64,000 nucleotides of DNA from Terriglobia bacterium (GTDB lineage: Bacteria > Acidobacteriota > Terriglobia > Bryobacterales > Bryobacteraceae), in the NCBI GenBank assembly GCA_020073445.1, contig JAIQFE010000010.1, forward strand, positions 24,740-88,739, read 5' to 3'. The notes beneath the pieces were generated by a model that saw only the letters and a list, made by a program, of their open reading frames with translations, was not told the origin of the DNA and ran no database searches. Made by a program: the position numbers and the translations under genes. This document shows, piece by piece, positions 46,569 to 54,535 of the stretch (positions are counted from its first letter, which is position 1; every line of letters begins with the position of its first letter).

Positions 46569-47477
46569 ATGGTCGTCATCCTGGAGGCGGTTTCCGGACC
46601 GGTTTTAGGGCGTCGAATCGAAGTGCGCGGCGGAAGCATCGTGCGTGTCGGACGCACTGGCAAGTCCGACTATCCTATTGTCGAAGACGGATATCTCTCG
46701 GGCCTGCACTTTGCGGTTGAGTGCGATGGAACGCAGTGCCGCATCCGCGACCTCGGTTCGAGTAACGGAACCTTCGTAAACGGCTCGCGCGTCACCGACC
46801 AGGTGGTTCAGGAAGGCGATTCCGTGGTGGCGGGTGGATCCACATTTGTGATTCACGTCGATCTGCTCCCCTCCATTACCGGGGTCGGGCTGACGAGGGC
46901 GGCCACCGCGCCCACTCCGCTCGCGGTCGCGACCAAGGTCATGAGCGAGCCCGCGCCGCAGCAGGGTGGATACTCGCCCGCGGAAACGGCCTTGCTACAA
47001 GCGCTCTACGCTCCCGGCGAGGAAGTCTTCGCGGTGGTGGACGCCTCCCGCGACTCGCGAATTCCGGCGTTTCTGGCCGCCGCGGGCGAGTTGTACACTC
47101 CCTTGGAATCCTCCAAAGGGGCGGCTGCGTTTATCGTTGCGTTGCCGGCCGATTCCCGCCTGGTGCACGTCCTTATCAAGGACGGGTGGGGGCGCGGCTG
47201 GGGATTCTATGGAACGTCCCTTGCGGGCCTCGCGACCGTCCGCGAACATTTCACCAGCTTCGTGAGCCTGCACACGCCTTCCGGAGCGGCGATGACCTTC
47301 CGCTTCTGGGATCCGCGCGTTTTACGGGCGATGGTCCCCGTGATGCCGCCGGATGAAGCCGATGCGTTCTTCGGGCCGTGCGAGAGGATCATCGTGGAAG
47401 CGGAAAAGCCCACCATGGCGCTGGAATTTTCCCGGACGCCCGGTAGACCCCGGCAGCAGACGATCGTTCTTGCCTAA
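46569..47477 (+). CDS. FHA domain / DUF4123 fusion protein
   Basis: 302 residues. The FHA domain (about 1-98) shows VRVGRTGKSDYPI, LSGLHFAVEC and LGSSNGTFVNGSRV, the phosphothreonine-binding loops. The C-terminal about 150 residues fit DUF4123: EEVFAVVDASRDSRIPAFL, ESSKGAAAFIVAL and FRFWDPRVLRAMV. DUF4123 is known as an adaptor that loads effectors onto type VI secretion VgrG spikes. No T6SS gene is seen nearby. Function in this organism is open. Confidence 0.83.
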   Translation: MVVILEAVSGPVLGRRIEVRGGSIVRVGRTGKSDYPIVEDGYLSGLHFAVECDGTQCRIRDLGSSNGTFVNGSRVTDQVVQEGDSVVAGGSTFVIHVDLLPSITGVGLTRAATAPTPLAVATKVMSEPAPQQGGYSPAETALLQALYAPGEEVFAVVDASRDSRIPAFLAAAGELYTPLESSKGAAAFIVALPADSRLVHVLIKDGWGRGWGFYGTSLAGLATVREHFTSFVSLHTPSGAAMTFRFWDPRVLRAMVPVMPPDEADAFFGPCERIIVEAEKPTMALEFSRTPGRPRQQTIVLA

Positions 47478-47488
47478 AATGTCCTGGC

Positions 47489-48172
47489 CTAAAAGTGCTG
47501 CTTTAAATCGGCGAAGCGCTCGATTTTCAGGAATCGTGAGCCGGCAGGGGCGCGCAGTTCTTGATGCTCCAGCACCCAGGTACGGGCGTGCGGCACCAGC
47601 ACGGCTCCCAAACCCGCCTCGAGCGCGGGATTGATATCGGACTTGGGTGAGTTGCCGATCATCCAGGAATGCTCGGCCGGAAATCGATTCTCTTCGATCA
47701 GGCGAGAATACGCGGGCGAATCCTTTTCCTTCACGATCCCGGTGTAGGAGAAATGGCGGCCCAGGCCGGAACGGTCGACCTTCATGCGCTGCTCGTCGGG
47801 ATGGCCTTTGGTGAATAGCGCCAGCTTGTGCCGCTGGCTCAGCTCTTCGAGCGTCTCTTCCACACCTTCGATCAGTTCGATGGGCTGCTGTAGAATCCGT
47901 TCGGCCAGGGACATCACGTGCTCCAGATCGTCGCGCCGGATCTCCCGCTCGGCCAGATGCTGGTACGCCTGCTGCAGGTTGCGGCCGAAGTTGCGCGATC
48001 CGTAGCCGTGGATCTTGGAGTTCACCAGCTCGATTTCATTGAGCACGTCGCGGACCTGCGGCGGGGTCAGCGAGGAATGTGCCAGAAACTCCACGAAATC
48101 GTCGAATGCGCTCTCGAAGTAGATATTGTTTTCCCAGAGCGTATCGTCGGCGTCGAAAATAAGGACGCTCAT
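47489..48172 (-). CDS. HAD family hydrolase
   Basis: 227 residues. Motif I is FDADDTLWENN (nucleophile Asp and general acid Asp), motif II LFTKGHP, motif III K in IVKEKDS and motif IV IGNSPKSDINPALEAGLGAV. A helical cap lies in between (about 20-85). Probably a phosphatase of a small metabolite. It overlaps the Lon-domain gene stop by 4 nt and forms an operon with it. Confidence 0.9.
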   Translation of the reverse strand: MSVLIFDADDTLWENNIYFESAFDDFVEFLAHSSLTPPQVRDVLNEIELVNSKIHGYGSRNFGRNLQQAYQHLAEREIRRDDLEHVMSLAERILQQPIELIEGVEETLEELSQRHKLALFTKGHPDEQRMKVDRSGLGRHFSYTGIVKEKDSPAYSRLIEENRFPAEHSWMIGNSPKSDINPALEAGLGAVLVPHARTWVLEHQELRAPAGSRFLKIERFADLKQHF

Positions 48173-48777
48173 TCGGGTTTGTGGTGGGCGTGGCCGTTGC
48201 TGCCGGCGACGTTCTTCGTGTGCTGAATTCTTCTCCGCCGTTCCAGGAAACCCGGAAGGAAATCCGCGATGCGGCGCATACGCTCGGTTTCGCTGCGCAT
48301 GGTCAGCAAGGTCTGGCGGAATCCCAGGTCGGGCACTTCCTGCGCCAGCCGGAAGCTCAGGCGCGGATCGCTGGAATCCGCTGAACCCAGCTCGGTGAAT
48401 CCAGCCATAACGTTCCGCAAGAGATCCGGACCTGCCGGCTCGGCCTGATCGGGCTCGTCATCGTCGAAGAACTCGACCGCGCCGCGTAAAAAGGAGCGCT
48501 CGTCGTTCAGCAACAGAACCTCAAACCTCCGGCGGCCGCGAGTCAGAATATCCAGCCGTCCATCTGGGTATTCCCTTAAGACACGATCTACCGTAGCGGT
48601 GCACCCCGCGTTGACGATGCCTTTTTCGCTGGCCAGAACCACGCCGAATTCGAGCTTGTCGCGCAACACTTCTCCAATCATTTCCTTATAGCGGTCCTCG
48701 AAAATATGGAGAGGGAGCTGCGATCCCGGAAGCAACACTACTTGAAGTGGAAACAACGGCAGTAAGCCGTCCTGCAT
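48169..48777 (-). CDS. LON peptidase substrate-binding domain protein
   Basis: 202 residues. LLPLFPLQVVLLPGSQLPLHIFEDRYKEMI, FGVVLASEKG and DILTRGRRRFEVLLL are the landmarks of the isolated Lon N-terminal (PUA-like) domain. No AAA or protease part follows, so it is a stand-alone family member. Coupled to the HAD phosphatase gene. Confidence 0.92.
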   Translation of the reverse strand: MQDGLLPLFPLQVVLLPGSQLPLHIFEDRYKEMIGEVLRDKLEFGVVLASEKGIVNAGCTATVDRVLREYPDGRLDILTRGRRRFEVLLLNDERSFLRGAVEFFDDDEPDQAEPAGPDLLRNVMAGFTELGSADSSDPRLSFRLAQEVPDLGFRQTLLTMRSETERMRRIADFLPGFLERRRRIQHTKNVAGSNGHAHHKPE

Positions 48778-48808
48778 GTTACTATTATGGCGTTTCTGAT
48801 TTCATCGC

Positions 48809-49336
48809 ATGATTCTCAAGCTCAAACGCACGCCGGGAATTTTTCTGGTCGGATTTATGGGGAGCGGCAAGTCCACCGTCGGCCGCGCGCTGGCGGAAGA
48901 GCTCGGCTGGGGATTCGCCGACCTGGATGAAGACATCGAGAAGCACGAAGGCATGTCCATCAGCCGGATTTTCGAGACCCGCGGGGAGTCCGAATTCCGG
49001 AAGGCGGAGACGGCCGCGCTGCGGGAACGCGTCCGCTCGATCGAGCGCGGGAAGCCGTGCGTTGTGGCTCTTGGCGGCGGGGCTTTCTTGAGCGAGGAAA
49101 ATTTCGAGATCGTCTCGAATAACGGTGTCAGCGTGTGGCTGGATTGTCCGTTCTCGACGGTCGAACGGCGCCTCGCAGCTTTCGAACATCGCCCGTTGGC
49201 GCGCGATCCGGAAAAGCTGCGCGAGTTGTTCGCCGTGCGCCGTGCGGGTTACGAGCGCGCCGATTACTGCATTCCCGTGGAAAGCGACGACGCGGCCGCG
49301 ACCACCGCGAAGATCATGGCCCTTCCCCTGTTTTAG
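48809..49336 (+). CDS. aroK: shikimate kinase
   Basis: 175 residues, normal length. Walker A at G15-T23 (GFMGSGKST), the DLDEDIEKHEGMSI substrate segment, FRKAETAAL, VALGGGAF, and the lid RPLARDPEKL are all present. It phosphorylates shikimate at C3 in aromatic amino acid synthesis. Monocistronic by layout; a REP-like palindrome follows. Confidence 0.95.
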   Translation: MILKLKRTPGIFLVGFMGSGKSTVGRALAEELGWGFADLDEDIEKHEGMSISRIFETRGESEFRKAETAALRERVRSIERGKPCVVALGGGAFLSEENFEIVSNNGVSVWLDCPFSTVERRLAAFEHRPLARDPEKLRELFAVRRAGYERADYCIPVESDDAAATTAKIMALPLF

Positions 49337-49346
49337 CTCGTGAGTA

Positions 49347-49435
49347 GGAAAATGGGGACTGCCTCCGATTTCGAAGAACGATTTTTCCCCTGTCCGCGGA
49401 GGTACGCCGAAATCGGCTGGCTGTCCCCATTTTCC
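49347..49435. repeat. REP-like nested inverted repeat (89 bp)
   Basis: Outer arms GGAAAATGGGGAC (49347-49359) and GTCCCCATTTTCC (49423-49435) are exact complements; inner arms CCGATTTCG (49365-49373) and CGAAATCGG (49408-49416) are also exact. The loop is 34 nt. The design resembles REP elements mobilised by TnpA-REP proteins. It lies between the shikimate kinase stop and the glycerate kinase start. Confidence 0.7.
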
Positions 49436-49439
49436 GATA

Positions 49440-50693
49440 ATGCGTAAACACGCTCTCCAGATCTTTCGTGCTGCGCTCGCCGCATCCGATCCTTACGCGG
49501 CGGTTCTGCGGCAGCTGAAATTCGACGGGCGCACGCTGATCGCGGGCCGCCGGCGATACCGCACGGCGGATTTCGATCGTATTCAAGTGATCGGGGCAGG
49601 GAAAGCCAGCGCCGCGATGGCTCGCGCGGTGGAGCACATTCTCGGGCGGCTCATCAAGGGCGGAGTCGTCAATGTGCCCGACGGAACGCTTCTGAATACA
49701 CGTGTCAAGCTGCGGCGCATCGAACTGAATCCGGCTGGCCACCCGATTCCGGATGAACGCGGCGAGCAAGGCGCGCAGCGGATACTGGAGATCGCCCACG
49801 AGGCGGGGCCGCGGGACCTGCTGATCTGCGTGATCTCGGGCGGCGCTTCGGCCTTGATGCCGGCACCATCTCCACTGCTGACTCTGGCTGCCAAGCAGGA
49901 GATCACGCGCAAATTGCTCAACGCGGGCGCGACGATCCACGAACTCAACACAGTCCGCAAGCATCTCAGTCTGATCAAGGGCGGACAGCTCGCCGCCGCG
50001 GCATCGCCGGCATGCGTGCTTAGCCTGATTCTTTCGGATGTGATCGGCGACGATTTGGATGTGATCGGGTCAGGGCCCACGGTTGGAGACTCGTCCACTG
50101 CGCAGCAGGCGGAGTCCGTCCTGCGAAAGTTTGGTGTATCCGTTCCCGTGGGTGTTCTTCTCGAAACGCCGAAAGTTACGCAAGCGCAGAACCTGATCGT
50201 CGGCAGCAATCGGCTGGCGATGGATGCGGCTGCTGCGAAGGCGAAACAACTGGGGTATCGCACGCTGGTGCTGTCGAGTTCGGTGGACGGAGAGACCCGT
50301 GAGATCGCTCGGATGCATGCGGCCATCGCGAAGGAAATCCTGACGGCAGGACGTCCCGTGCGCCGTCCGGCGTGCCTGCTTTCGGGCGGCGAGACGACAG
50401 TCACAGTGCGCGGCAAAGGTCTTGGCGGGCGGAATCAGGAGTTCGTTCTGGCGGCGGCGATCGCGCTCGAAGGGTTCGGACCGGCGACGATATTCAGCGC
50501 AGGCACGGATGGTTTGGACGGTCCCACGGACGCGGCGGGAGCAATCGCGGATGAGAGAACGTCGGTGCTGGACGCGCGCGAATACCTCGACAACAACGAC
50601 TCGTATCACTTCTTTGAGAAGCTCGACGCGCTCGTCAAGACGGGTCCCACGGGAACCAACGTCATGGATGTGCGGATCCTGCTGGTCCCTTGA
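49440..50693 (+). CDS. glycerate 2-kinase (DUF4147/TtuD type)
   Basis: 417 residues. The N-terminal DUF4147 domain has VIGAGKASAAMARAVE, GHPIPDERGEQGAQRIL, VISGGASALMPAP and TVRKHLSLIKGGQLA; the C-terminal MOFRL domain has LLSGGETTVTVRGKGLGGRNQEF and SAGTDGLDGPTDAAGA. It phosphorylates glycerate at C2, feeding lower glycolysis. Full length. The start lies 5 nt after the REP-like element, so its ribosome site falls inside or at the edge of the repeat. Confidence 0.93.
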   Translation: MRKHALQIFRAALAASDPYAAVLRQLKFDGRTLIAGRRRYRTADFDRIQVIGAGKASAAMARAVEHILGRLIKGGVVNVPDGTLLNTRVKLRRIELNPAGHPIPDERGEQGAQRILEIAHEAGPRDLLICVISGGASALMPAPSPLLTLAAKQEITRKLLNAGATIHELNTVRKHLSLIKGGQLAAAASPACVLSLILSDVIGDDLDVIGSGPTVGDSSTAQQAESVLRKFGVSVPVGVLLETPKVTQAQNLIVGSNRLAMDAAAAKAKQLGYRTLVLSSSVDGETREIARMHAAIAKEILTAGRPVRRPACLLSGGETTVTVRGKGLGGRNQEFVLAAAIALEGFGPATIFSAGTDGLDGPTDAAGAIADERTSVLDAREYLDNNDSYHFFEKLDALVKTGPTGTNVMDVRILLVP

Positions 50694-50702
50694 TTAGGAG
50701 CC

Positions 50703-50763
50703 GCACAGGCTGAAGGCCTGTGCCACATTGCACTGCATCGTGGCACAGGCCTTCAGCCTGTGC
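50703..50763. repeat. REP-like palindrome with 24-bp perfect arms
   Basis: The arm starting GCACAGGCTGAAGGCC at 50703-50726 and its exact complement at 50740-50763 enclose 13 nt. Each arm is itself palindromic (GCACAGGC against GCCTGTGC). It sits between the converging glycerate kinase and DUF4097 genes and may also end both transcripts. Confidence 0.8.
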
Positions 50764-50768
50764 TAGAG

Positions 50769-52190
50769 CTATTGTTCGACAGGCTGCGGCGTTTTGGCCG
50801 CCGCGTGCGGGATTTCGGGCGACACACTGTCCGCAGCTGATGCCGACCGAATCAGCACCTGCCCGCTCTCGGTCGAAATGTTCACAGGAGGTCCGCCGTT
50901 CGAGCCTCGCAGTGTAGCGCCGCGCCGGCCGGTGGGCTCCAGTTTCAGCGGCGCCCCGAATTCGTTATCCACCGAGCCCCGTGCGCTGGTCGCGGTCAGA
51001 TCGAATTTGGCGGACTGCGGCAGCGCCAGCTCGATGTGGCCGGAGCGGCTGCGCACGTCCATTTTCGCCAGCGGAAGCAGACCGGGCCGCAGGTCCACAT
51101 CGCCTCCGTTCAAGTTGATGTCCACGGAGTTGGTGAAATTCGTGAGGCTCACATCCCACGACCGCGACGACGTCATCCGCACCGGTCCGGTCAGATCCGA
51201 CGCATTCAGACTGCCCAGCGTGACTCGCATGTCGGTCAGCTTCTCGGCGGAAAACTCGGTATACGGGGTGACGATCCGAATCGTCTTGGCGAGATTGTGG
51301 AGCTGCGAGTTCCCGGTATACGAGCCGTTGATCGTGACCGTTCCCCCAATGTCCTGCAGGTCGATATCGGAACCGCGGCCCTTCAGCTCCACCGATCCCT
51401 TGACCTTGACCGCGCGCAGGATGTCGCTGCTGCGCGTTTCCACCAGTACGTCGCCCCCGATGTCCTCCAGGCGCACACTGGCATTTTCGGAATTGACGTC
51501 GATAGAGCCTGTGATGCCGTTGACGTCGAAATCGCCCGAGCGGCCGTGCGCTTCAATGGTGGCCCCTTTCGGAACCACGATCTCCAGATCGGCCGAGATG
51601 CGGCGGTTGCTGCCGGAAACACGGTTCTGCAAGGTGCGAATGTGGATCTCGTTCGGATCCCCGTCCAGCTCGAGCGGCGCTTGTTGATTGGCCCGATCCG
51701 CCGAAGCCTGGTCCAGGCTGCGAATCGTGGAGTGCCCAGTCACTTTGACGGTCTGGACATCGGCGCCGGTGATACGGGCATTGCCTCGAAAACTCTCGAT
51801 GATCACGCGCGGCGCTTTAGTCGATGGTCGCTCGGCGGAAAGCGGATAGTCGTAACTCTCGCCGAAAATATCCAGGCCGCCCAGTTCGATCCGGCTGCCC
51901 GGCAGCCAGTCGGAGAATCCGCGCACGGCGTGCAGGCTTACGCCTAGAAAGCAGAGGAAGATCACCAGCACCCATTCGCCGCTGCTGATGCCGAATCGGG
52001 GAAGCGCTCGCCCGGTAGCCGCCCAGAACAGGATCTCGATCAGCCGCAGCCCGCCCCACACCACCAGCAGTAGAGGCCAGTACTTGGCTAGGTAATCCAG
52101 CAGCTGCATTTCGGGAAAAACATTGCGCGCCAGGAAGAGTAGCCCGATCCCGATCAGCAGCAGGGGCGCGACTAGGGACGCTCGTCTCAT
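50769..52190 (-). CDS. DUF4097 beta-repeat membrane protein
   Basis: 473 residues. Two or three TM helices at the N-terminus (LiaI/LiaF-like, with YWPLLLVVWGGLRLIEI) are followed by a long right-handed beta-solenoid-like DUF4097 region (about 125-440; repeated ISTDSGDI-like turns such as EAHGRSGDFDVNG and LEDIGGDVLVET). Probably anchored in the inner membrane facing outward. Last gene of the sigma/anti-sigma operon, which suggests a cell-envelope stress role. Confidence 0.82.
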   Translation of the reverse strand: MRRASLVAPLLLIGIGLLFLARNVFPEMQLLDYLAKYWPLLLVVWGGLRLIEILFWAATGRALPRFGISSGEWVLVIFLCFLGVSLHAVRGFSDWLPGSRIELGGLDIFGESYDYPLSAERPSTKAPRVIIESFRGNARITGADVQTVKVTGHSTIRSLDQASADRANQQAPLELDGDPNEIHIRTLQNRVSGSNRRISADLEIVVPKGATIEAHGRSGDFDVNGITGSIDVNSENASVRLEDIGGDVLVETRSSDILRAVKVKGSVELKGRGSDIDLQDIGGTVTINGSYTGNSQLHNLAKTIRIVTPYTEFSAEKLTDMRVTLGSLNASDLTGPVRMTSSRSWDVSLTNFTNSVDINLNGGDVDLRPGLLPLAKMDVRSRSGHIELALPQSAKFDLTATSARGSVDNEFGAPLKLEPTGRRGATLRGSNGGPPVNISTESGQVLIRSASAADSVSPEIPHAAAKTPQPVEQ

Positions 52191-52405
52191 TGGTTCCTGG
52201 CTCCCTGGTCGTGCTGATTCAGGTCGGGCGGACCCGCGTCCTTGGGCCCCAGATGTTCGGCCAGCTTGAACAGTCCGAATAGGATCAGCAGCACCGGCCA
52301 GGTGCGCGAGAAGCTCATCCGGTCGAGTTGATCGGCTGCCATCAGCAGCCCCAGTGTGACCAGCAGCACCGGGCCGCGAATCGCCTGAAGGAAGCTACCG
52401 CCCAT
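52187..52405 (-). CDS. small LiaI/LiaF-like membrane protein
   Basis: 72 residues. Two hydrophobic segments (GPVLLVTLGLLMAADQL, TWPVLLILFGLFKLAEHL) match the LiaI-LiaF transmembrane repeat also found at the start of the DUF4097 protein. It overlaps the downstream gene by 4 nt and the upstream gene by 11 nt. Confidence 0.75.
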   Translation of the reverse strand: MGGSFLQAIRGPVLLVTLGLLMAADQLDRMSFSRTWPVLLILFGLFKLAEHLGPKDAGPPDLNQHDQGARNQ

Positions 52406-53096
52406 CGTTGTTCACCTGCGAGTTCTCCTTCGAGGAATTTCCAGCCAACCGCGCATACAGCATGTAAAGACCAAGCGCGATCAGCATCACCGGCCAGAAC
52501 CGGAGCATGCGGCGCAGCTCGAAGATTTCGAGGTTGTTCAGCAGGAACACCACGCCTAACGCGATCAGCAAAATCGGCGCCACCGGGAAACGCGATCCGC
52601 CGTGGCCCGGCACTAGGCTGGAGAATTCGTCCACCGGCTGCCCCATCTGGCGAAGCTTGGCGGTGTGGTAAGCCTCAAAGGCCATGTACGCCCAGAACCC
52701 CGGGATCAGTATCCCGAACAGCGGCTCAAATCCCCCCACATCGTTGCTGCCGACGATCGTGAACAGCATGCCGAGGATAAAAACATGGATCAGGCCCTTG
52801 GCATATTGCCCGTTATAGATCGCGCCCACTCCCGGAATCAGCCCCAGAACAAACGCGACTCCGGGCGATACATCGGGGCGGGGAACGGGAGGAGGCGTGC
52901 TCGTATAAGGGCTGGCGTAAGGGGAATCGGAAACAGGAGATCCGTTAGACACGTTTTCGGCAGGCACGTGCTCGGCGCAGTAGATGGTCCCGTGGGCGTT
53001 GTGGACGTTCGTCGAATCGAGCGCCTTTCCGCAGGCCCGGCAATAGCCGACGATGGGGGCTTCGGGTGGCATGGAAGGAGGGGCTTCCGGATTCAT
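52395..53096 (-). CDS. zinc-ribbon membrane protein (DUF5668-like C-terminus)
   Basis: 233 residues. A zinc-binding N-terminus (YCRACGKALDS, then YCAEHV) is followed by a Pro/Ser-rich linker, a TM pair with VAFVLGLIPGVGAIYNGQYAKGLIHVFILG, and a C-terminal FWPVMLIALGLYMLY segment as in DUF5668/LiaF-type proteins. Likely an inner-membrane protein in the same operon. Confidence 0.75.
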   Translation of the reverse strand: MNPEAPPSMPPEAPIVGYCRACGKALDSTNVHNAHGTIYCAEHVPAENVSNGSPVSDSPYASPYTSTPPPVPRPDVSPGVAFVLGLIPGVGAIYNGQYAKGLIHVFILGMLFTIVGSNDVGGFEPLFGILIPGFWAYMAFEAYHTAKLRQMGQPVDEFSSLVPGHGGSRFPVAPILLIALGVVFLLNNLEIFELRRMLRFWPVMLIALGLYMLYARLAGNSSKENSQVNNDGR

Positions 53097-53674
53097 TTCG
53101 TTTCTCCTGCGGGATTAGCGTTGGGTTGTGCTTGAGACGAGCCCGGTTGCTCATCGGCCCATTCCTTGAGCCTGGTTTGGATTTCGTAGACAACCTTCAG
53201 GCTGTCGTAATACTTCACGCCGCGGTTATACCAGCGGACCACCCGATCTTCCGCAGCGGTCCAGACCTTCACCGGATCCAGGTCGGCGGGCGTCAGTTGG
53301 CGCACATGCGTAAAGCGGCCGATCATGGCGAAGGACAAAACCGTCATCGCCATACCCATGGCAAATCGCGGCTGCAGCACCGACTCGAACACTCCTCCGA
53401 ACAGCCGTCCGAAGAGGCGGCGGACGATCGACGGCTTCACCACGGCGTGGCTGGGGCCCGCGGTCACCTCGAACAGGATGCGCGTGACCAGCTCGGGAGG
53501 AGCCTGCACTACCGCGGCCCGCTCCATAAAGGCCACCGCTCCGGCGGAATCGCGCGCCAGTTCCGAGCAGGCTGCGCATCCGGCCAGGTGGGCTTCGAGG
53601 GCGGACTTCTCCTCCGAGCGGAGCGTTCCGTCCACGTAGTCGGCCAGCAGGATTTCTACATCCGCGCAGTTCAC
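53093..53674 (-). CDS. anti-sigma factor with zinc-finger domain
   Basis: 193 residues. The zf-HC2 motif HLAGCAAC with the upstream C3 lies in the first 40 residues, followed by one TM helix (FAMGMAMTVLSFAMIGRF) and an extracytoplasmic tail. It would hold the ECF sigma factor inactive until an envelope signal. It overlaps the sigma gene by 4 nt and the next gene by 4 nt. Confidence 0.87.
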   Translation of the reverse strand: MNCADVEILLADYVDGTLRSEEKSALEAHLAGCAACSELARDSAGAVAFMERAAVVQAPPELVTRILFEVTAGPSHAVVKPSIVRRLFGRLFGGVFESVLQPRFAMGMAMTVLSFAMIGRFTHVRQLTPADLDPVKVWTAAEDRVVRWYNRGVKYYDSLKVVYEIQTRLKEWADEQPGSSQAQPNANPAGETK

Positions 53675-54348
53675 AACGATCCCTTGTAATGACGAAGGAT
53701 CCGCCCCAGTTCGGCGCGGCCCCGATTCAATCTCGACTTCACTGTGCCTTCCGGCACATTCAGCACCTGAGCGATTTCCCGGTATTCCAGTTCTTCCAGA
53801 TCGCGCAGGATCACCGTCTCGCGCAAATCCGGCGAAAGCTTCTGTAGCGCGGCCTGAAGGACTTCGCTCGCTTCCCGTCCGGCCAGCAACCCTTCGGCCC
53901 GGCCCAGGGAAGTGGTTTTTTCCTCCAGCATCGGCAACTGCTCTTCGATCGAGCTGCTGGCTCGCTCCAGCTTGGTACGACGGTAATGATCGATCAACAG
54001 ATTACGCGCCAGCCGCGAAAGCCATACGGAAAACGAACCTTCGCCCGCTCGGAAGCTCTTGAGAGACCGAAAGACGCGCAGGAAAACGTCCTGGGTGAGG
54101 TCCTGCGCCTCATGATCCGAGCCGGTGAACCGGTAGCAAATCGCGTACACACGCCGGGTATGGACCTTTACAAGATCCTCCCAGGCGGCCTCCTCGCCTC
54201 CCAGGCACCGCTCGACCAGTTGAGTGTCTGCGTCCAAGAGCCGTCCCAGGATCTCACGAGGCTTGGTAATCCGGCTCCATAATGAGCCGGTTCCGGCGGC
54301 CGAGCGGCTTGGCGTGGTAACCTGTCGGACTGTAGCGATTGCCGCCAT
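53671..54348 (-). CDS. ECF RNA polymerase sigma factor
   Basis: 225 residues. Sigma region 2 has AWEDLVKVHTRRVYAICYRFTGSDHEAQDLTQDVFLRVF (read in segments, residues about 55-95) and the DxxQDVF motif; region 4 has LPEG-type NVPEGTVKSRLNRGRAEL. The N-terminal 40 residues extend beyond the usual start. It heads an operon with its anti-sigma factor and three membrane proteins, so it probably controls that operon. Confidence 0.92.
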   Translation of the reverse strand: MAAIATVRQVTTPSRSAAGTGSLWSRITKPREILGRLLDADTQLVERCLGGEEAAWEDLVKVHTRRVYAICYRFTGSDHEAQDLTQDVFLRVFRSLKSFRAGEGSFSVWLSRLARNLLIDHYRRTKLERASSSIEEQLPMLEEKTTSLGRAEGLLAGREASEVLQAALQKLSPDLRETVILRDLEELEYREIAQVLNVPEGTVKSRLNRGRAELGRILRHYKGSL

Positions 54349-54535
54349 GGCGTTGCGTCGTGCGAACGAATCCTTGTGTCTCTATATGTTCCCGGATACT
54401 GTACTTATTTATGTAGTCCCACATATGAGAACGAAATCCCCGCACAGAAAGTTCGCTCTACATTCTATCCGCACGCGGGGGTACGCCGTGGCGGGGTATT
54501 GATCCGGAACGTCCGAAGGGAGCAGCTGTAAGAGA

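Noticed and set aside
54349..54400. GGAAC on the minus strand as an ECF -35 box before the sigma gene
   Set aside because: No matching -10 box at the expected spacing was found.
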